From positions 82,201-146,200 of the forward strand of contig CAWBBL010000032.1 in NCBI GenBank assembly GCA_963786985.1: a stretch of 64,000 nt of DNA, given 5' to 3'. Of the stretch, positions 25,364 through 33,547 are shown piece after piece (position 1 is the stretch's first letter; each line of letters opens with the position of its first letter). The notes under the pieces are model-generated. The model was not told the origin of the DNA and did no database searches. It saw only the letters and a program-made list of their open reading frames with translations. The stretch is from Desertimonas sp963786985 (GTDB lineage: Bacteria > Actinomycetota > Acidimicrobiia > Acidimicrobiales > Ilumatobacteraceae). The position numbers were made by a program, and so were the translations under genes.

Positions 25364-25845
25364 CGGAGGTTCGCCTGCACCCCAACGTCGCCCGCGTCGT
25401 GGAGGCCGGGGCTGAGCGGGGATTGCCCATCGAGCCGTTCCACTTCCCCGATGGCACGAAGACGGCGGCCGACGCCGCGGCGGCGATCGGCGTCGATGTC
25501 GGTCAGATCGTCAAGAGCCTGATCTTCGCCGTCGACGGCGCGGTCGTGCTCGCCTACGTCAGTGGCCGCAATCAACTCGACGAGGGCAAGCTGGCGGCCG
25601 CCGCTGGTGGCTCGACGTGTTCGCGGGTTGACGCCGACACGGTCAGATCGGCGACTGGATTCCCGATCGGTGGTGTGCCCCCGATCGGACATGCGACACC
25701 GCTGCCCGTGTTCGTCGATCCCGATCTGCTCGACTACGACGTCGTGTGGGCAGCCGCCGGAACGTGGACCGATGTGTTCGCGATCAGCCCTGCAGACCTC
25801 GTGCGGGTCAGTGGCGGGACGGTGGCCGACCTGCGGCGCGCCTGA
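25360..25845 (+). CDS. YbaK/EbsC-family aminoacyl-tRNA deacylase
   Basis: A 161-residue single-domain trans-editing deacylase of the YbaK/ProX superfamily, which hydrolyses mischarged Cys- or Ala-tRNA(Pro). Key segments are DVGQIVKSLIFAVDGAVVLA (with the conserved Lys), SGRNQLDEGKLAAAAGG and the active-site glycine loop FPIGGVPPIGHATPLPVFVD. The last segments (WAAAGTWTDVFAISPADLVR) are typical of the family. It is coupled to the pterin dehydratase gene by an ATGA overlap. The exact tRNA is not predictable. Confidence 0.9.
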   Translation: MTEVRLHPNVARVVEAGAERGLPIEPFHFPDGTKTAADAAAAIGVDVGQIVKSLIFAVDGAVVLAYVSGRNQLDEGKLAAAAGGSTCSRVDADTVRSATGFPIGGVPPIGHATPLPVFVDPDLLDYDVVWAAAGTWTDVFAISPADLVRVSGGTVADLRRA

Positions 25846-25851
25846 CACCCG

Positions 25852-26529
25852 TCAGCCGCTGGGCGGCGGCGGGAGCTCCATCGTCTGGGCGAACAGCTCG
25901 GGGTCGACCGTGATGAACAGCCCGACGCCGCGGGCCACGACCACGTCCGCGCCGCCGTCGGGATCGATCAGCTCTCCGTCGATGGTCAGCTTGCGACCCT
26001 GTTGCGACACGAGGCGACCGCGGCACAACAGTGGACGGTGCAGCGGCGTCGGCCGCTCGTAGCGGACCTTCAGCTCGCCGGTGAAGGCCGGCCGCTGGAT
26101 GACTCCGAGCACGAACCCGAACACGTCGTCGAACAGACCGGCGACGATCCCGCCGTGGGCTCGGCCGGGGGCGCCCTCGTGGGCGGCGCCGAGCGTGACA
26201 GTCGCCTCGATCTCGTCACCGATGCGATGGACCTCGAGGTCCAGCCCCCACGGACTGGCCGTGCCGGAGAACGGCCGATCGTCGTACGACTCGATCGCCG
26301 TACCGCGATCCGTCGTCGCCGTCTCACGGTGCCCGACCTGTTCGATCGGGCGGCTGCGTGGCGTCCCGGTGTCGAGCCGATCGGTCAGCGCGCCCAGCGT
26401 GACGGCGACGTTGGTGAGCAGCTCCTCGTCGGCATCGTGACCGATCAACGCATGGCCGAGCTGGCGCACCGCTCGGCCGGCCGAGCGGCGGGCGACGGCC
26501 TCGCTCGACAGTTGCTCGGCAGAGACCAT
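25852..26529 (-). CDS. PaaI-like hotdog-fold thioesterase
   Basis: A 225-residue protein. The C-terminal two-thirds is a hotdog domain: GAPGRAHGGIVAGLFDDVFG is the 4HBT/PaaI active-site helix, with the acidic residue one turn after the glycines. TGELKVRYERPTPLHRPLLC is the following strand pair. Residues 1-70 form a helical N-terminal extension (VRQLGHALIGHDADEELLTN). Such enzymes cleave acyl-CoA thioesters; the acyl group is unknown. It is convergent with the YbaK gene, 6 bases apart, and followed upstream by repeat A2. Confidence 0.85.
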   Translation of the reverse strand: MVSAEQLSSEAVARRSAGRAVRQLGHALIGHDADEELLTNVAVTLGALTDRLDTGTPRSRPIEQVGHRETATTDRGTAIESYDDRPFSGTASPWGLDLEVHRIGDEIEATVTLGAAHEGAPGRAHGGIVAGLFDDVFGFVLGVIQRPAFTGELKVRYERPTPLHRPLLCRGRLVSQQGRKLTIDGELIDPDGGADVVVARGVGLFITVDPELFAQTMELPPPPSG

Positions 26530-26546
26530 CCGTCGATCGTACGAGC

Positions 26547-26638
26547 CCCCTCCATCATCTGGGGAAGTTCCGTGTCAGGGCCTGAAACAGATTCTCCCCA
26601 GATGCGGTGATGACACGAATCTTCCCCAGATGGAGGGG
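26547..26638. repeat. Intergenic three-arm repeat, family A, copy 2
   Basis: TCTGGGGAAG (26558-26567) matches inverted CTTCCCCAGA (26621-26630), with an inner arm TCTCCCCAGAT at 26593-26603 in the same direction as the right arm. CCCCTCCATC and its near-complement GGAGGGG extend the outer arms. TGTCAGGGCCTGAAAC and GACACGAAT lie inside. It matches copy 1 at 12971 arm by arm. Confidence 0.8.
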
Positions 26639-26653
26639 AGCGGTGGGGTCCCG

Positions 26654-27115
26654 TCAGACGGGTTGGTCGACGGCGTCGAGGGCGTCGACGAGCGTGTTCC
26701 AGGCCAGCGTGGCGCACTTGATCCGGACGGGGAACTTGACCACGCCCTGCAGTGCCTCGAGGTCACCGAGTTCAGGCACCGGGCCACCTCCGTCGGCGGC
26801 GTCGCCCCCGTCGTCGATCGACATCATCCCCTTGAACCGCCGGACCAGGGCGCGCACCTCGTCGACCGAGCGGCCCTTGATCGCCTGGGACATCATCGAC
26901 GCCGAGCTCTGGGAGATCGAACATCCCTGCCCGCCGACCTTGACGTCGTCGACCCGGTCGTCGTCGACGAGCAGATAGACGGTGATCTCGTCGCCACAGA
27001 GTGGATTGTGGCCCTGGGCCACTGCCGCGGGAGGCGCCGGCAGCTCACCGCGGTTGCGCGGCGACCGATAGTGGTCGAGGATGATCTCGCGATAGAGGTC
27101 TTCGAGACCTGGCAT
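26654..27115 (-). CDS. sufU: Zinc-dependent sulfurtransferase SufU
   Basis: A 153-residue SufU, which takes persulfide sulfur from SufS and passes it to the SufBCD complex. The zinc/sulfur ligands are all present: Cys40 and Asp42 (PLCGDE), Cys65 (GGQGCSISQSSASMM) and Cys134 (RIKCATLAW). The insert about residues 95-125 (FKGMMSIDDGGDAADGGGPV) is the region that separates SufU from IscU. The gene lies 19 bases after sufS in a sufC-sufS-sufU operon on the minus strand, the normal order for Gram-positive suf loci. Confidence 0.95.
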   Translation of the reverse strand: MPGLEDLYREIILDHYRSPRNRGELPAPPAAVAQGHNPLCGDEITVYLLVDDDRVDDVKVGGQGCSISQSSASMMSQAIKGRSVDEVRALVRRFKGMMSIDDGGDAADGGGPVPELGDLEALQGVVKFPVRIKCATLAWNTLVDALDAVDQPV

Positions 27116-27134
27116 GTGGTCGCTCCGTTGGTTG

Positions 27135-28406
27135 CTAGCTCGGGGGGAGGCCGAAGATGTCCGACGCACCGTCGAGGGCATCGGCGAGGGCGTCGATGTC
27201 GTCACGGTCGTTGTACAGATACCAGCTTGCCCGCACCGTGGCCGCCACGTCGAGCACCCGCATCAACGGCTTGGCGCAATGGTGGCCAGCCCGCACGCAC
27301 ACGTTGCGCTGATCGAGCACCTGGGACACGTCATGGGGGTGCAGATCGCGGAACGCGAAGCTGACCACTCCGCCACGCAGGGCCGGATTGGGCGGCCCGT
27401 GGATCGTGATGTCGTCCCCGAATCGATCGGTCAGCGTCGTCAACGCGTACTCGCTGAGCGCCCGTTCGTGAGTGTGGATGCGCTCCATGCCGACGCCCTG
27501 CATGAAGTCGACGGCCGCCCCGAAGCCGATCGCCTCGATGATCGGTGGGGTGCCTGCCTCGAACTTCGCCGGCACCGGCGCCGGCGTGTAACCATCGAAT
27601 CGCACGTCGGCGATCATGTTGCCGCCGCCGAGGAACGGGGGAGTGTCGTCGAGCAGCTCGGCGCGGCCCCACAGCGCACCGATCCCCGAAGGACCGCACA
27701 TCTTGTGGGCCGAGAAGGCGACGAAGTCGGCGTCCCACGCCTGTACGTCGGTGACGTTGTGCGGTACGTACTGGCAGGCGTCGACGACGGCGAGGGCTCC
27801 GGCGGCGTGGGCGGCAGCGGCCAGCTCGGCGACCGGCGTCAACGTGCCGAGCACGTTGCTCATCGCCGTGAAGGCGAACACCTTGGCGCCGTCGAGCAGC
27901 CGTTCGAGGTTGTCGCCGGCCAGGTCGAGCCGGCCGTCGGGCGTGATCGGCAGCCAACGCAGCTCGATGCCGTGGCGCTCGGCCATGATGTGCCACGGCA
28001 CGACGTTGGCGTGGTGCTCCATCTCCGTGACGACGACGACGTCACCGGCGGCGAGGTGCGCACCGCCCCACGACTGGGCGACGAGGTTGAGGGCCTCCGT
28101 GGCGTTCTTGGTGAACACGATCTCGTCGGCGTGGCGGGCGTTGACGAAGCGGGCGACCTTGCTGCGCGCCCCCTCGTAGGCGTCGGTGGCGTCGGCGGCG
28201 AGTCGGTAGGCGCTGCGATTGATCGGTGCGTACGACGTCTCGGTGAACTCGCTCATCGCGTCGATCACCTCGCGCGGCTTCTGCGACGTGTTCGCCGAGT
28301 CGAGGTAGTGGATCGGCAGGTGGTCGATCTCCTGCAGGAGGAGGGGGAACCGCTGCTTCAGGGCCGCGGCGTCGAGGCGGTCGACGTCGTCGACGGTGAC
28401 CGTCAC
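27135..28406 (-). CDS. sufS: Cysteine desulfurase SufS
   Basis: A 423-residue PLP-dependent group II cysteine desulfurase, which mobilises sulfur from cysteine for cluster assembly. The pyridoxal-binding Lys235 is in FSAHKMCGPSG. The active-site Cys377 is in VRAGHHCAKPLMRVL, and the cofactor His is in TEMEHHANVVPWH. Length and motifs are normal. The GTG at 28406 overlaps the stop of the second sufC by four bases, and the sufU start follows 19 bases after its stop, so the three genes are one operon. Confidence 0.96.
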   Translation of the reverse strand: MTVTVDDVDRLDAAALKQRFPLLLQEIDHLPIHYLDSANTSQKPREVIDAMSEFTETSYAPINRSAYRLAADATDAYEGARSKVARFVNARHADEIVFTKNATEALNLVAQSWGGAHLAAGDVVVVTEMEHHANVVPWHIMAERHGIELRWLPITPDGRLDLAGDNLERLLDGAKVFAFTAMSNVLGTLTPVAELAAAAHAAGALAVVDACQYVPHNVTDVQAWDADFVAFSAHKMCGPSGIGALWGRAELLDDTPPFLGGGNMIADVRFDGYTPAPVPAKFEAGTPPIIEAIGFGAAVDFMQGVGMERIHTHERALSEYALTTLTDRFGDDITIHGPPNPALRGGVVSFAFRDLHPHDVSQVLDQRNVCVRAGHHCAKPLMRVLDVAATVRASWYLYNDRDDIDALADALDGASDIFGLPPS

Positions 28407-29188
28407 GATGCACCCGCCGTGACGCGGAACGAGTCGTAGCCGGCGCCGTCGACGCGCTCGACGAGCTCCATTCCCCCCGACTCGGCGATGCGCCCGTCGA
28501 TCATCACGTGGACGACCTCAGGAGTCACCTCGTCGAGCAGGCGCTGGTAGTGGGTGATCAGCACGACGCCCATGTCCGGACGCTGTTCACGGACGGCGTG
28601 GATACCCCGAGCGACGATGCGCAAGGCGTCGATGTCGAGGCCGGAGTCGGTCTCGTCGAGGATCGCCAGCTGCGGCTCGAGGATCGCCATCTGCATGATC
28701 TCGTTGCGCTTCTTCTCGCCGCCGGAGAACCCCTCATTGAGGTAGCGGTCGACGAACGCCGAGTCCATCCCGAGCCGCTCGGTCCACTCCATCGCGGCGA
28801 GGCGCAGCTCGAGCACGGACAAGTCGATGCCCTTGCGTGCCGACAGCGCCTGGCGCAGGAACTGGATGACCGAGACGCCGGGAATCTCCTGGGGGTACTG
28901 AAAGGCGAGGAACATGCCCGCCTTGGCCCGTTCGTCGGCCGGCCAGTCGCTGACATCGTCGCCGCCGAAGGTGATCGTCCCCGCCGTGACCTCGTACTCG
29001 GGCGACCCCATCAACGCCGACGCGAGGGTGCTCTTGCCGGACCCGTTGGGGCCCATCACGGCGTGGATCTCGCCGGCGCGGACGGTCAGGTCCAGGCCGC
29101 GAATGATGTCCGGGAGCGGACCGTCCGGGCCCGGCTCGGCTGGCCGGGCGGACAACCCCTCGACGCAGAAGAGGTCCTCGGCGCTCAT
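28403..29188 (-). CDS. sufC: Fe-S assembly ATPase SufC, second copy
   Basis: A 261-residue SufC with Walker A GPNGSGKS, the SufC-type signature GFSGGEKKRNE and Walker B LAILDETDSGLDID. It is closer to the canonical actinobacterial SufC than the copy at 24235. It heads the sufC-sufS-sufU operon and has no adjacent sufB or sufD. The ATG at 29188 has no Shine-Dalgarno sequence, but a TAGGAT -10 box lies 7 bases upstream, so the messenger is probably leaderless. Two complete SufC genes within 5 kb are unusual; the copies may be specialised or may result from a rearranged operon. Confidence 0.94.
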   Translation of the reverse strand: MSAEDLFCVEGLSARPAEPGPDGPLPDIIRGLDLTVRAGEIHAVMGPNGSGKSTLASALMGSPEYEVTAGTITFGGDDVSDWPADERAKAGMFLAFQYPQEIPGVSVIQFLRQALSARKGIDLSVLELRLAAMEWTERLGMDSAFVDRYLNEGFSGGEKKRNEIMQMAILEPQLAILDETDSGLDIDALRIVARGIHAVREQRPDMGVVLITHYQRLLDEVTPEVVHVMIDGRIAESGGMELVERVDGAGYDSFRVTAGAS

Positions 29189-29195
29189 CGAGTTA

Positions 29196-29204
29196 ATCCT
29201 ACCG
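29196..29204 (-). promoter_or_regulatory. Leaderless -10 box of the sufC-sufS-sufU operon
   Basis: On the minus strand CGGTAGGAT covers 29204-29196, and TAGGAT (29201-29196) is 7 bases before the ATG. The longer string CGGTAG-N3-TAA also occurs upstream of sufB (8349-8360), so it may be a shared suf control element. No clear -35 was seen. Confidence 0.45.
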
Positions 29205-29213
29205 CGCGTGTTG

Positions 29214-30386
29214 CTATTTCCCGACCGCCGGGACGGTGACACCCGACCAGTCCACGTCGTCGACGTCGACCGCCCGTAGCTCGGCGGCGATCTGTTCGGG
29301 GAGCGTGTCGAGGATGAACGTGCCGAGGGCCGTCTCGACGCTGGCCCGGACCTTCAGGCGATGCGCGGTGCGATTGGGCGGGAGCAACTCGACGTGCAGG
29401 TGCCAGTCGTCGCTGCCCGCGCCGTGCCGAGCAGGCGGCGCTTCCTGGACGTACATCATGTACGGCAGTGGAAATCCCCACAGTCGGTCGTAGCGGCGGA
29501 TGACGTCGGAGATCGCCCGCGCGAGGTCGAGGGCGGCGTCGTCGCCGAGGTCGCCGAGCCGGCCGACACCGTGGTGTCGGGCCCGGACGTGAACCTCCAG
29601 CGGCCACCGGGAGGCGAACGGAACGGCGGCCACGAAGTGCTCGTTGGCGTGGATCACCCGTTCGCTGTCGAGATCCTCGGCGATCAGCGCGCAGCCGAGG
29701 CAGGCCCCGTGGGCCCGCCGATGGCCCTCGTGGCTGGCAAGTTTCGTCGCCGTCACAGGTGGCAGGTGCCCGTAGGCGTAGAGCTGGCCGTGGAGATGGG
29801 GGAGTGTGGCGCCGACGTCGCTGCCGTGGTTCTCGAACGCCATCACGTAGTCGTGACCCTCGGCCCACAGCGCCGCGGTCTGCTCCCGCCACACGGCGAC
29901 GACGTTGGCGAACTGTTGCAGCGAGAGATCGGCGAGGTGTTCGACGTGCTCGGCGGTGTACACGACGACGAGGCAGCGGCCCAGTGAAGAGCGCACCAGC
30001 TCCGGGTCGACGTAGGCCGGGTCTGGGCGGTGCCCAGGAGTAAACGGCTCTGGGGCGTGCGGCGACATCGACGGATAGCGGTTCTCGAACACTGCCAGAC
30101 CGAACGGACCAGGTAGCTCCGGGCCTCCCGGGCACAGCGGGCAGGGGGGCGCCCCCTCGCCCGTGGTGGTCGTACTCGGTCGCACGTTGCGGGCCGGAGA
30201 CACGAGGATCCAGGAGCCAGTCAGTCGGTCGTAGCGACGGTGCAGCAGCGAGACGTCGTGGCCCGAATCGGCCGGCTGCGCCGCGATGGCCGCCAGCGTG
30301 CCCTCGTCGACGTCGCCGTACAGCAGGAACTGCCGTCCGTCGGGGTGCATCACCTCGTGTCGGGCGAGCACCCGCCGCCCCGTCAT
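29214..30386 (-). CDS. galT: Galactose-1-phosphate uridylyltransferase GalT
   Basis: A 390-residue Leloir-pathway enzyme that swaps UMP between UDP-glucose and galactose-1-phosphate. The active-site motif is ATLPHLHGQLYAYG (His-Leu-His-Gly-Gln, with the second His as nucleophile). The zinc site begins with CPLCPGG. FENHGSDVGATLP and WHLHVELLPP, with the second zinc/uridine site, are also typical. It closes the galactoside operon downstream of the alpha-galactosidase. Galactose released by the two galactosidases here would enter metabolism through this step. The ATG at 30386 is 6 bases from repeat B2, and no good Shine-Dalgarno sequence is present. Confidence 0.94.
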   Translation of the reverse strand: MTGRRVLARHEVMHPDGRQFLLYGDVDEGTLAAIAAQPADSGHDVSLLHRRYDRLTGSWILVSPARNVRPSTTTTGEGAPPCPLCPGGPELPGPFGLAVFENRYPSMSPHAPEPFTPGHRPDPAYVDPELVRSSLGRCLVVVYTAEHVEHLADLSLQQFANVVAVWREQTAALWAEGHDYVMAFENHGSDVGATLPHLHGQLYAYGHLPPVTATKLASHEGHRRAHGACLGCALIAEDLDSERVIHANEHFVAAVPFASRWPLEVHVRARHHGVGRLGDLGDDAALDLARAISDVIRRYDRLWGFPLPYMMYVQEAPPARHGAGSDDWHLHVELLPPNRTAHRLKVRASVETALGTFILDTLPEQIAAELRAVDVDDVDWSGVTVPAVGK

Positions 30387-30392
30387 CGCCCG

Positions 30393-30473
30393 TCCGTTCT
30401 GGGCGGCCTTCGGTCCACTTTCCGTTCTGGGCGGCCTCCGGCCCGAAAACGGGCCGTTCGGCCGCCCAGTTCG
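30393..30473. repeat. Intergenic three-arm repeat, family B, copy 2
   Basis: CCGTTCTGGGCGGC occurs twice directly (30394-30407 and 30422-30435), and GCCGCCCAGTTCG at 30461-30473 is the inverted arm. CTTCGGTCCA follows the first arm, as in copy 1. An extra inverted pair GGCCCG/CGGGCC lies inside. It occupies the gap between galT and the alpha-galactosidase, within the operon. Confidence 0.78.
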
Positions 30474-30483
30474 ATGGGTGAGC

Positions 30484-32610
30484 TCACGGGAGTGCCTCGA
30501 TCCACAGCAGGGCGACCGACTCCGGGTTGACGACGGGGAGGCGGACGCCATGGGCGGCGAGTTGGCGCCCGGTGAGCTCGAGTCCGGACTCGATGGGCAT
30601 CTCGTCGCGGGCGAGGCGACGCCCAGCGGGCATTCCCGGCTGCTCGATGAGGGCGATCCGGTAGTGCTGCTCGGGATCGAGCTCGGGGATCCGGACCGGT
30701 CGCGGCAGGAGGGCCTGCGCCGACGTCAGCTGCACGTAGGCGAAAAGACCCGTGCGGCGATCCGCGGCGAGCACTCCGTGGACGAAGGCATGCGGGTCGT
30801 CGTGGTCGACGCGCACGACGTCGCCCTCGTGCAACAGCTGCCGGTGGCGCTTGTACAGGTCCACCCAGGCGGTCAGTGCCGCGACGTCGTCGTCGTCGAG
30901 AGCGAGCAGGTTCCACTCGATGCCGAAGTGCCCGAACAGGGCGGTGGCGGCGCGGAACCCGAGACTCTGAGTGCGGCCGGTGGTGTGCGCCGTCGGCGGA
31001 CCGACGTGGGCGCCGATCACCTCCAGCGGGATCAACTGCGACGCGTAACGTTGAATCGTCTGACGTTCGAGGGCGTCGTTGCAATCGCTCGTCCACACCC
31101 GTTCGGTGCGTTGCAGGATGGCGAGGTCGATGCGCGCCCCACCCGACGAGCAGCTCTCGAACTCCACGTCGGGGTGTCGCCGGCGCAGCTCGTCGAGCAG
31201 TCGGTACAGCGCCAGCGTCTGCTCATGGGTGCCGGCGCGCCCGGTCGCCCCGGCGGCTTGCACGTGGTCGCGGTTCATGTCCCACTTGACGAAGGCGATG
31301 TCGTGGTCGCCGAGCAGGGCGTCGAGACGGCCGAGGATCTCGTCGAACGCGGCAGGAATGCCGAGGTCGAGGACCAACTGGTGACGGCCGAGCACCGGTG
31401 GGTAGGCGGGGTCGGCGAGCGCCCAGTCGGGATGGGCGCGATACAGGTCGCTGTCGGGGTTGACCATCTCCGGCTCGACCCAGATGCCGAACTCCATGCC
31501 GAGCGAACGCACCCGCTCGATCAGCGGGGCCAGCCCCTTGGGGTGGGCGTCGGGGGAGACCCACCAGTCGCCGAGCCCGGCGGTGTCGTCGCGGCGCCCG
31601 CCGAACCAACCGTCGTCGAGCACGAAGCGCTCGACACCGACGGCGGCGGCGCGCTCGGCGAGACGACTGAGCGTGTCGAAATCGTGATCGAAATACACCG
31701 CCTCCCACGTGTTCAGCACCACCGGCCGCGGACGATCCCGGTGGGCCGGCGACGAGCGCACGACGGCGTGGAACTGCCGGCTCGCCGCGCCGAGCCCGCT
31801 CGTCGAGTGAACCGCGTACACCAGTGGCGTTGCGTAGCGCTCGCCGGGTCGCAGCACGACCTCGCCGGGATGCAGCAGCTCGCCCAGTTGGACCATCGTC
31901 CGACCGTCCGGCAGGCGCATCGCATGGACCCGCGAATTGCCGCTCCATGCCAGGTGAGCGCCCCACACCTCGCCGGTCTGCTCGCCGAAGCCGGCGGTGC
32001 CGGCCCACAGCATCGGAGGGTTCTCGTGCGACGTACGGCCGCGGCGATTCTCGGCGAGCAGCGGCCCGTCGTCGATCGGCCGCCGTCGCGGATGGAACTC
32101 CCGGCACCACCGCCCGTGGAACGTGATCAACTCGGCGACGTGCGGCGGCACGGCCAGGGTGATCGTCAGGTCGTCGACCCAGTAGTCGTCGTCGCCATCG
32201 TTGACGAGCTCGACCGCGACGCTCATCGCACCACCCAGGTGGCGACGTGCGCCGGTGACGAGGCGGAGGGCGGCGACCTCGTCGGCGGATTCGATCGTGA
32301 TGCCCTCGTCGTCGGCGACTGTCGATACGACATCGAACCGTGGTGCCCATCCACGCCCGTCGGCCCGGTGCCCGCTGAGCCCCGGTCGCCCGGGGAACCC
32401 GGAGCCGTGCTCGGGCACCAGGGCCAGAGGCGCGACGACGTCGAGCCCCCCAATGACCGCCGGCATCATCAGCGCGGCGCCGGTCGACGTCAGCGCGCTG
32501 CCGTCGCCGACCGGCGCGCCCCAGTGGACGAGCACGCCGCTGCCCACGGTTGGGTCGATGACGAAGCTGGTGTCGTCACCGCCCAGATCGACGAGCGCGC
32601 CGGCGGGCAT
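30484..32610 (-). CDS. GH36 alpha-galactosidase
   Basis: A 708-residue intracellular glycoside hydrolase family 36 enzyme, intact. The N-terminal beta-supersandwich (about residues 1-310) is followed by the catalytic barrel: WEAVYFDHDFDTLSRLAERA, FVLDDGWFGGRRDD and GMEFGIWVEPEMVNPDSDLY. The nucleophile Asp is in FVKWDMNRD and the acid/base Asp in WTSDCNDALER. CSSGGARIDLAILQRTERVW is also diagnostic. It removes terminal alpha-galactose from sugars such as melibiose or raffinose. The ATG shares one base with the TGA of the permease (TGATG), so translation is coupled to the importer. Confidence 0.95.
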   Translation of the reverse strand: MPAGALVDLGGDDTSFVIDPTVGSGVLVHWGAPVGDGSALTSTGAALMMPAVIGGLDVVAPLALVPEHGSGFPGRPGLSGHRADGRGWAPRFDVVSTVADDEGITIESADEVAALRLVTGARRHLGGAMSVAVELVNDGDDDYWVDDLTITLAVPPHVAELITFHGRWCREFHPRRRPIDDGPLLAENRRGRTSHENPPMLWAGTAGFGEQTGEVWGAHLAWSGNSRVHAMRLPDGRTMVQLGELLHPGEVVLRPGERYATPLVYAVHSTSGLGAASRQFHAVVRSSPAHRDRPRPVVLNTWEAVYFDHDFDTLSRLAERAAAVGVERFVLDDGWFGGRRDDTAGLGDWWVSPDAHPKGLAPLIERVRSLGMEFGIWVEPEMVNPDSDLYRAHPDWALADPAYPPVLGRHQLVLDLGIPAAFDEILGRLDALLGDHDIAFVKWDMNRDHVQAAGATGRAGTHEQTLALYRLLDELRRRHPDVEFESCSSGGARIDLAILQRTERVWTSDCNDALERQTIQRYASQLIPLEVIGAHVGPPTAHTTGRTQSLGFRAATALFGHFGIEWNLLALDDDDVAALTAWVDLYKRHRQLLHEGDVVRVDHDDPHAFVHGVLAADRRTGLFAYVQLTSAQALLPRPVRIPELDPEQHYRIALIEQPGMPAGRRLARDEMPIESGLELTGRQLAAHGVRLPVVNPESVALLWIEALP

Positions 32611-33547
32611 CAGCCCTTGGTCGCGCCGAGGGTCAGCCCGCTGATGAAGTGCTTCTGCAGGGCGAGGTAGACCGCCAGCGTCGGCAAGGCGATCATGATC
32701 GAGGCGGCGGCGATGAGGTTGTAGTCGGTGGCGTACTGCCCGTTGAGCACGGCGATCGACGAGGTGATCGGCCGCTCGGCACCCTGGTTGAGGAGGTTGG
32801 CCCCCCAGAAGAAGTCGTTGTACAGCCAGGTGAACTCGAGCGTCGCCAGTGCCGCCAGCGCCGGGCGGGTGAGCGGGAGGATCACCTGAAGAACTGCCGC
32901 GGCACGCGACGCCCCGTCGACGACGGCGGCCTCGGAGATCTCCTTGGGGATCGTCTTCATGTAGTTCGACAGGACGAACGTGCAGAACCCGACCTGGAAG
33001 GCGACGTGGATGAGGATCACGGCGATCTTCGTGCCGAGCAGGTTGCCGGTGTCGGTGTCCGACAGGAAGTCGGGCAGCGGCACCCGCTTGTAGATCTGGA
33101 ACAGCGGCTGGAAGATCACCTGCACCGGCATCAGGTTGCCGGCGGTGAACAGCATCAGGAAGAAGATGTTGAACTTCCAGCTGTATCGGGTGCAGGCGAA
33201 CGCGACGCAGCTCGCCAGCAGCAGGATCAGCACCAGCGCCGGCAGCACGATGAACGCCGTCTTGAGGAAGTGGCTGCCGATGTCGCCGACGTTCCAGGCA
33301 TCGCGGTAGTTGTCGAGCGTGAGTGTGTCGGGCCACGAGAACACGCCGTTGACCTGGGTGTCCGCCTCGAAGTGGCGGAACGACGAATATACCGCCGTGC
33401 CGATCGGCACCAGCCACGCCAGGGCGAGCACGGTGAGCACGACGTAGAGCAGCACCCGCATCGGCTTGACGCCGCCTCGACGCGTCGGGCCGAACGGTGG
33501 TGACCTCGACAGGTGCGTCGACTGCGGCACGCGGTGAGCAGCGCCAT
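32610..33547 (-). CDS. Galactoside ABC importer permease, MalG type
   Basis: Second permease of the galactoside importer, about 310 residues. After FGPTRRGGVKPMRVLLYVVL come six hydrophobic segments (LTVLALAWLVPIGTAVYSSF, IFFLMLFTAGNLMPVQVIFQ). The EAA loop is KEISEAAVVDGASRAAAVLQ. A break near the N-terminus (33531) is explained by loss of CGCG in ACCGCGTGCC; reading from ATG 33547 then gives MALLTARVPQSTHLSR. The start overlaps the stop of the first permease (TGATG). No ATPase gene is in the operon, so a shared MsmK/UgpC-type ATPase elsewhere is needed. Confidence 0.9.
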
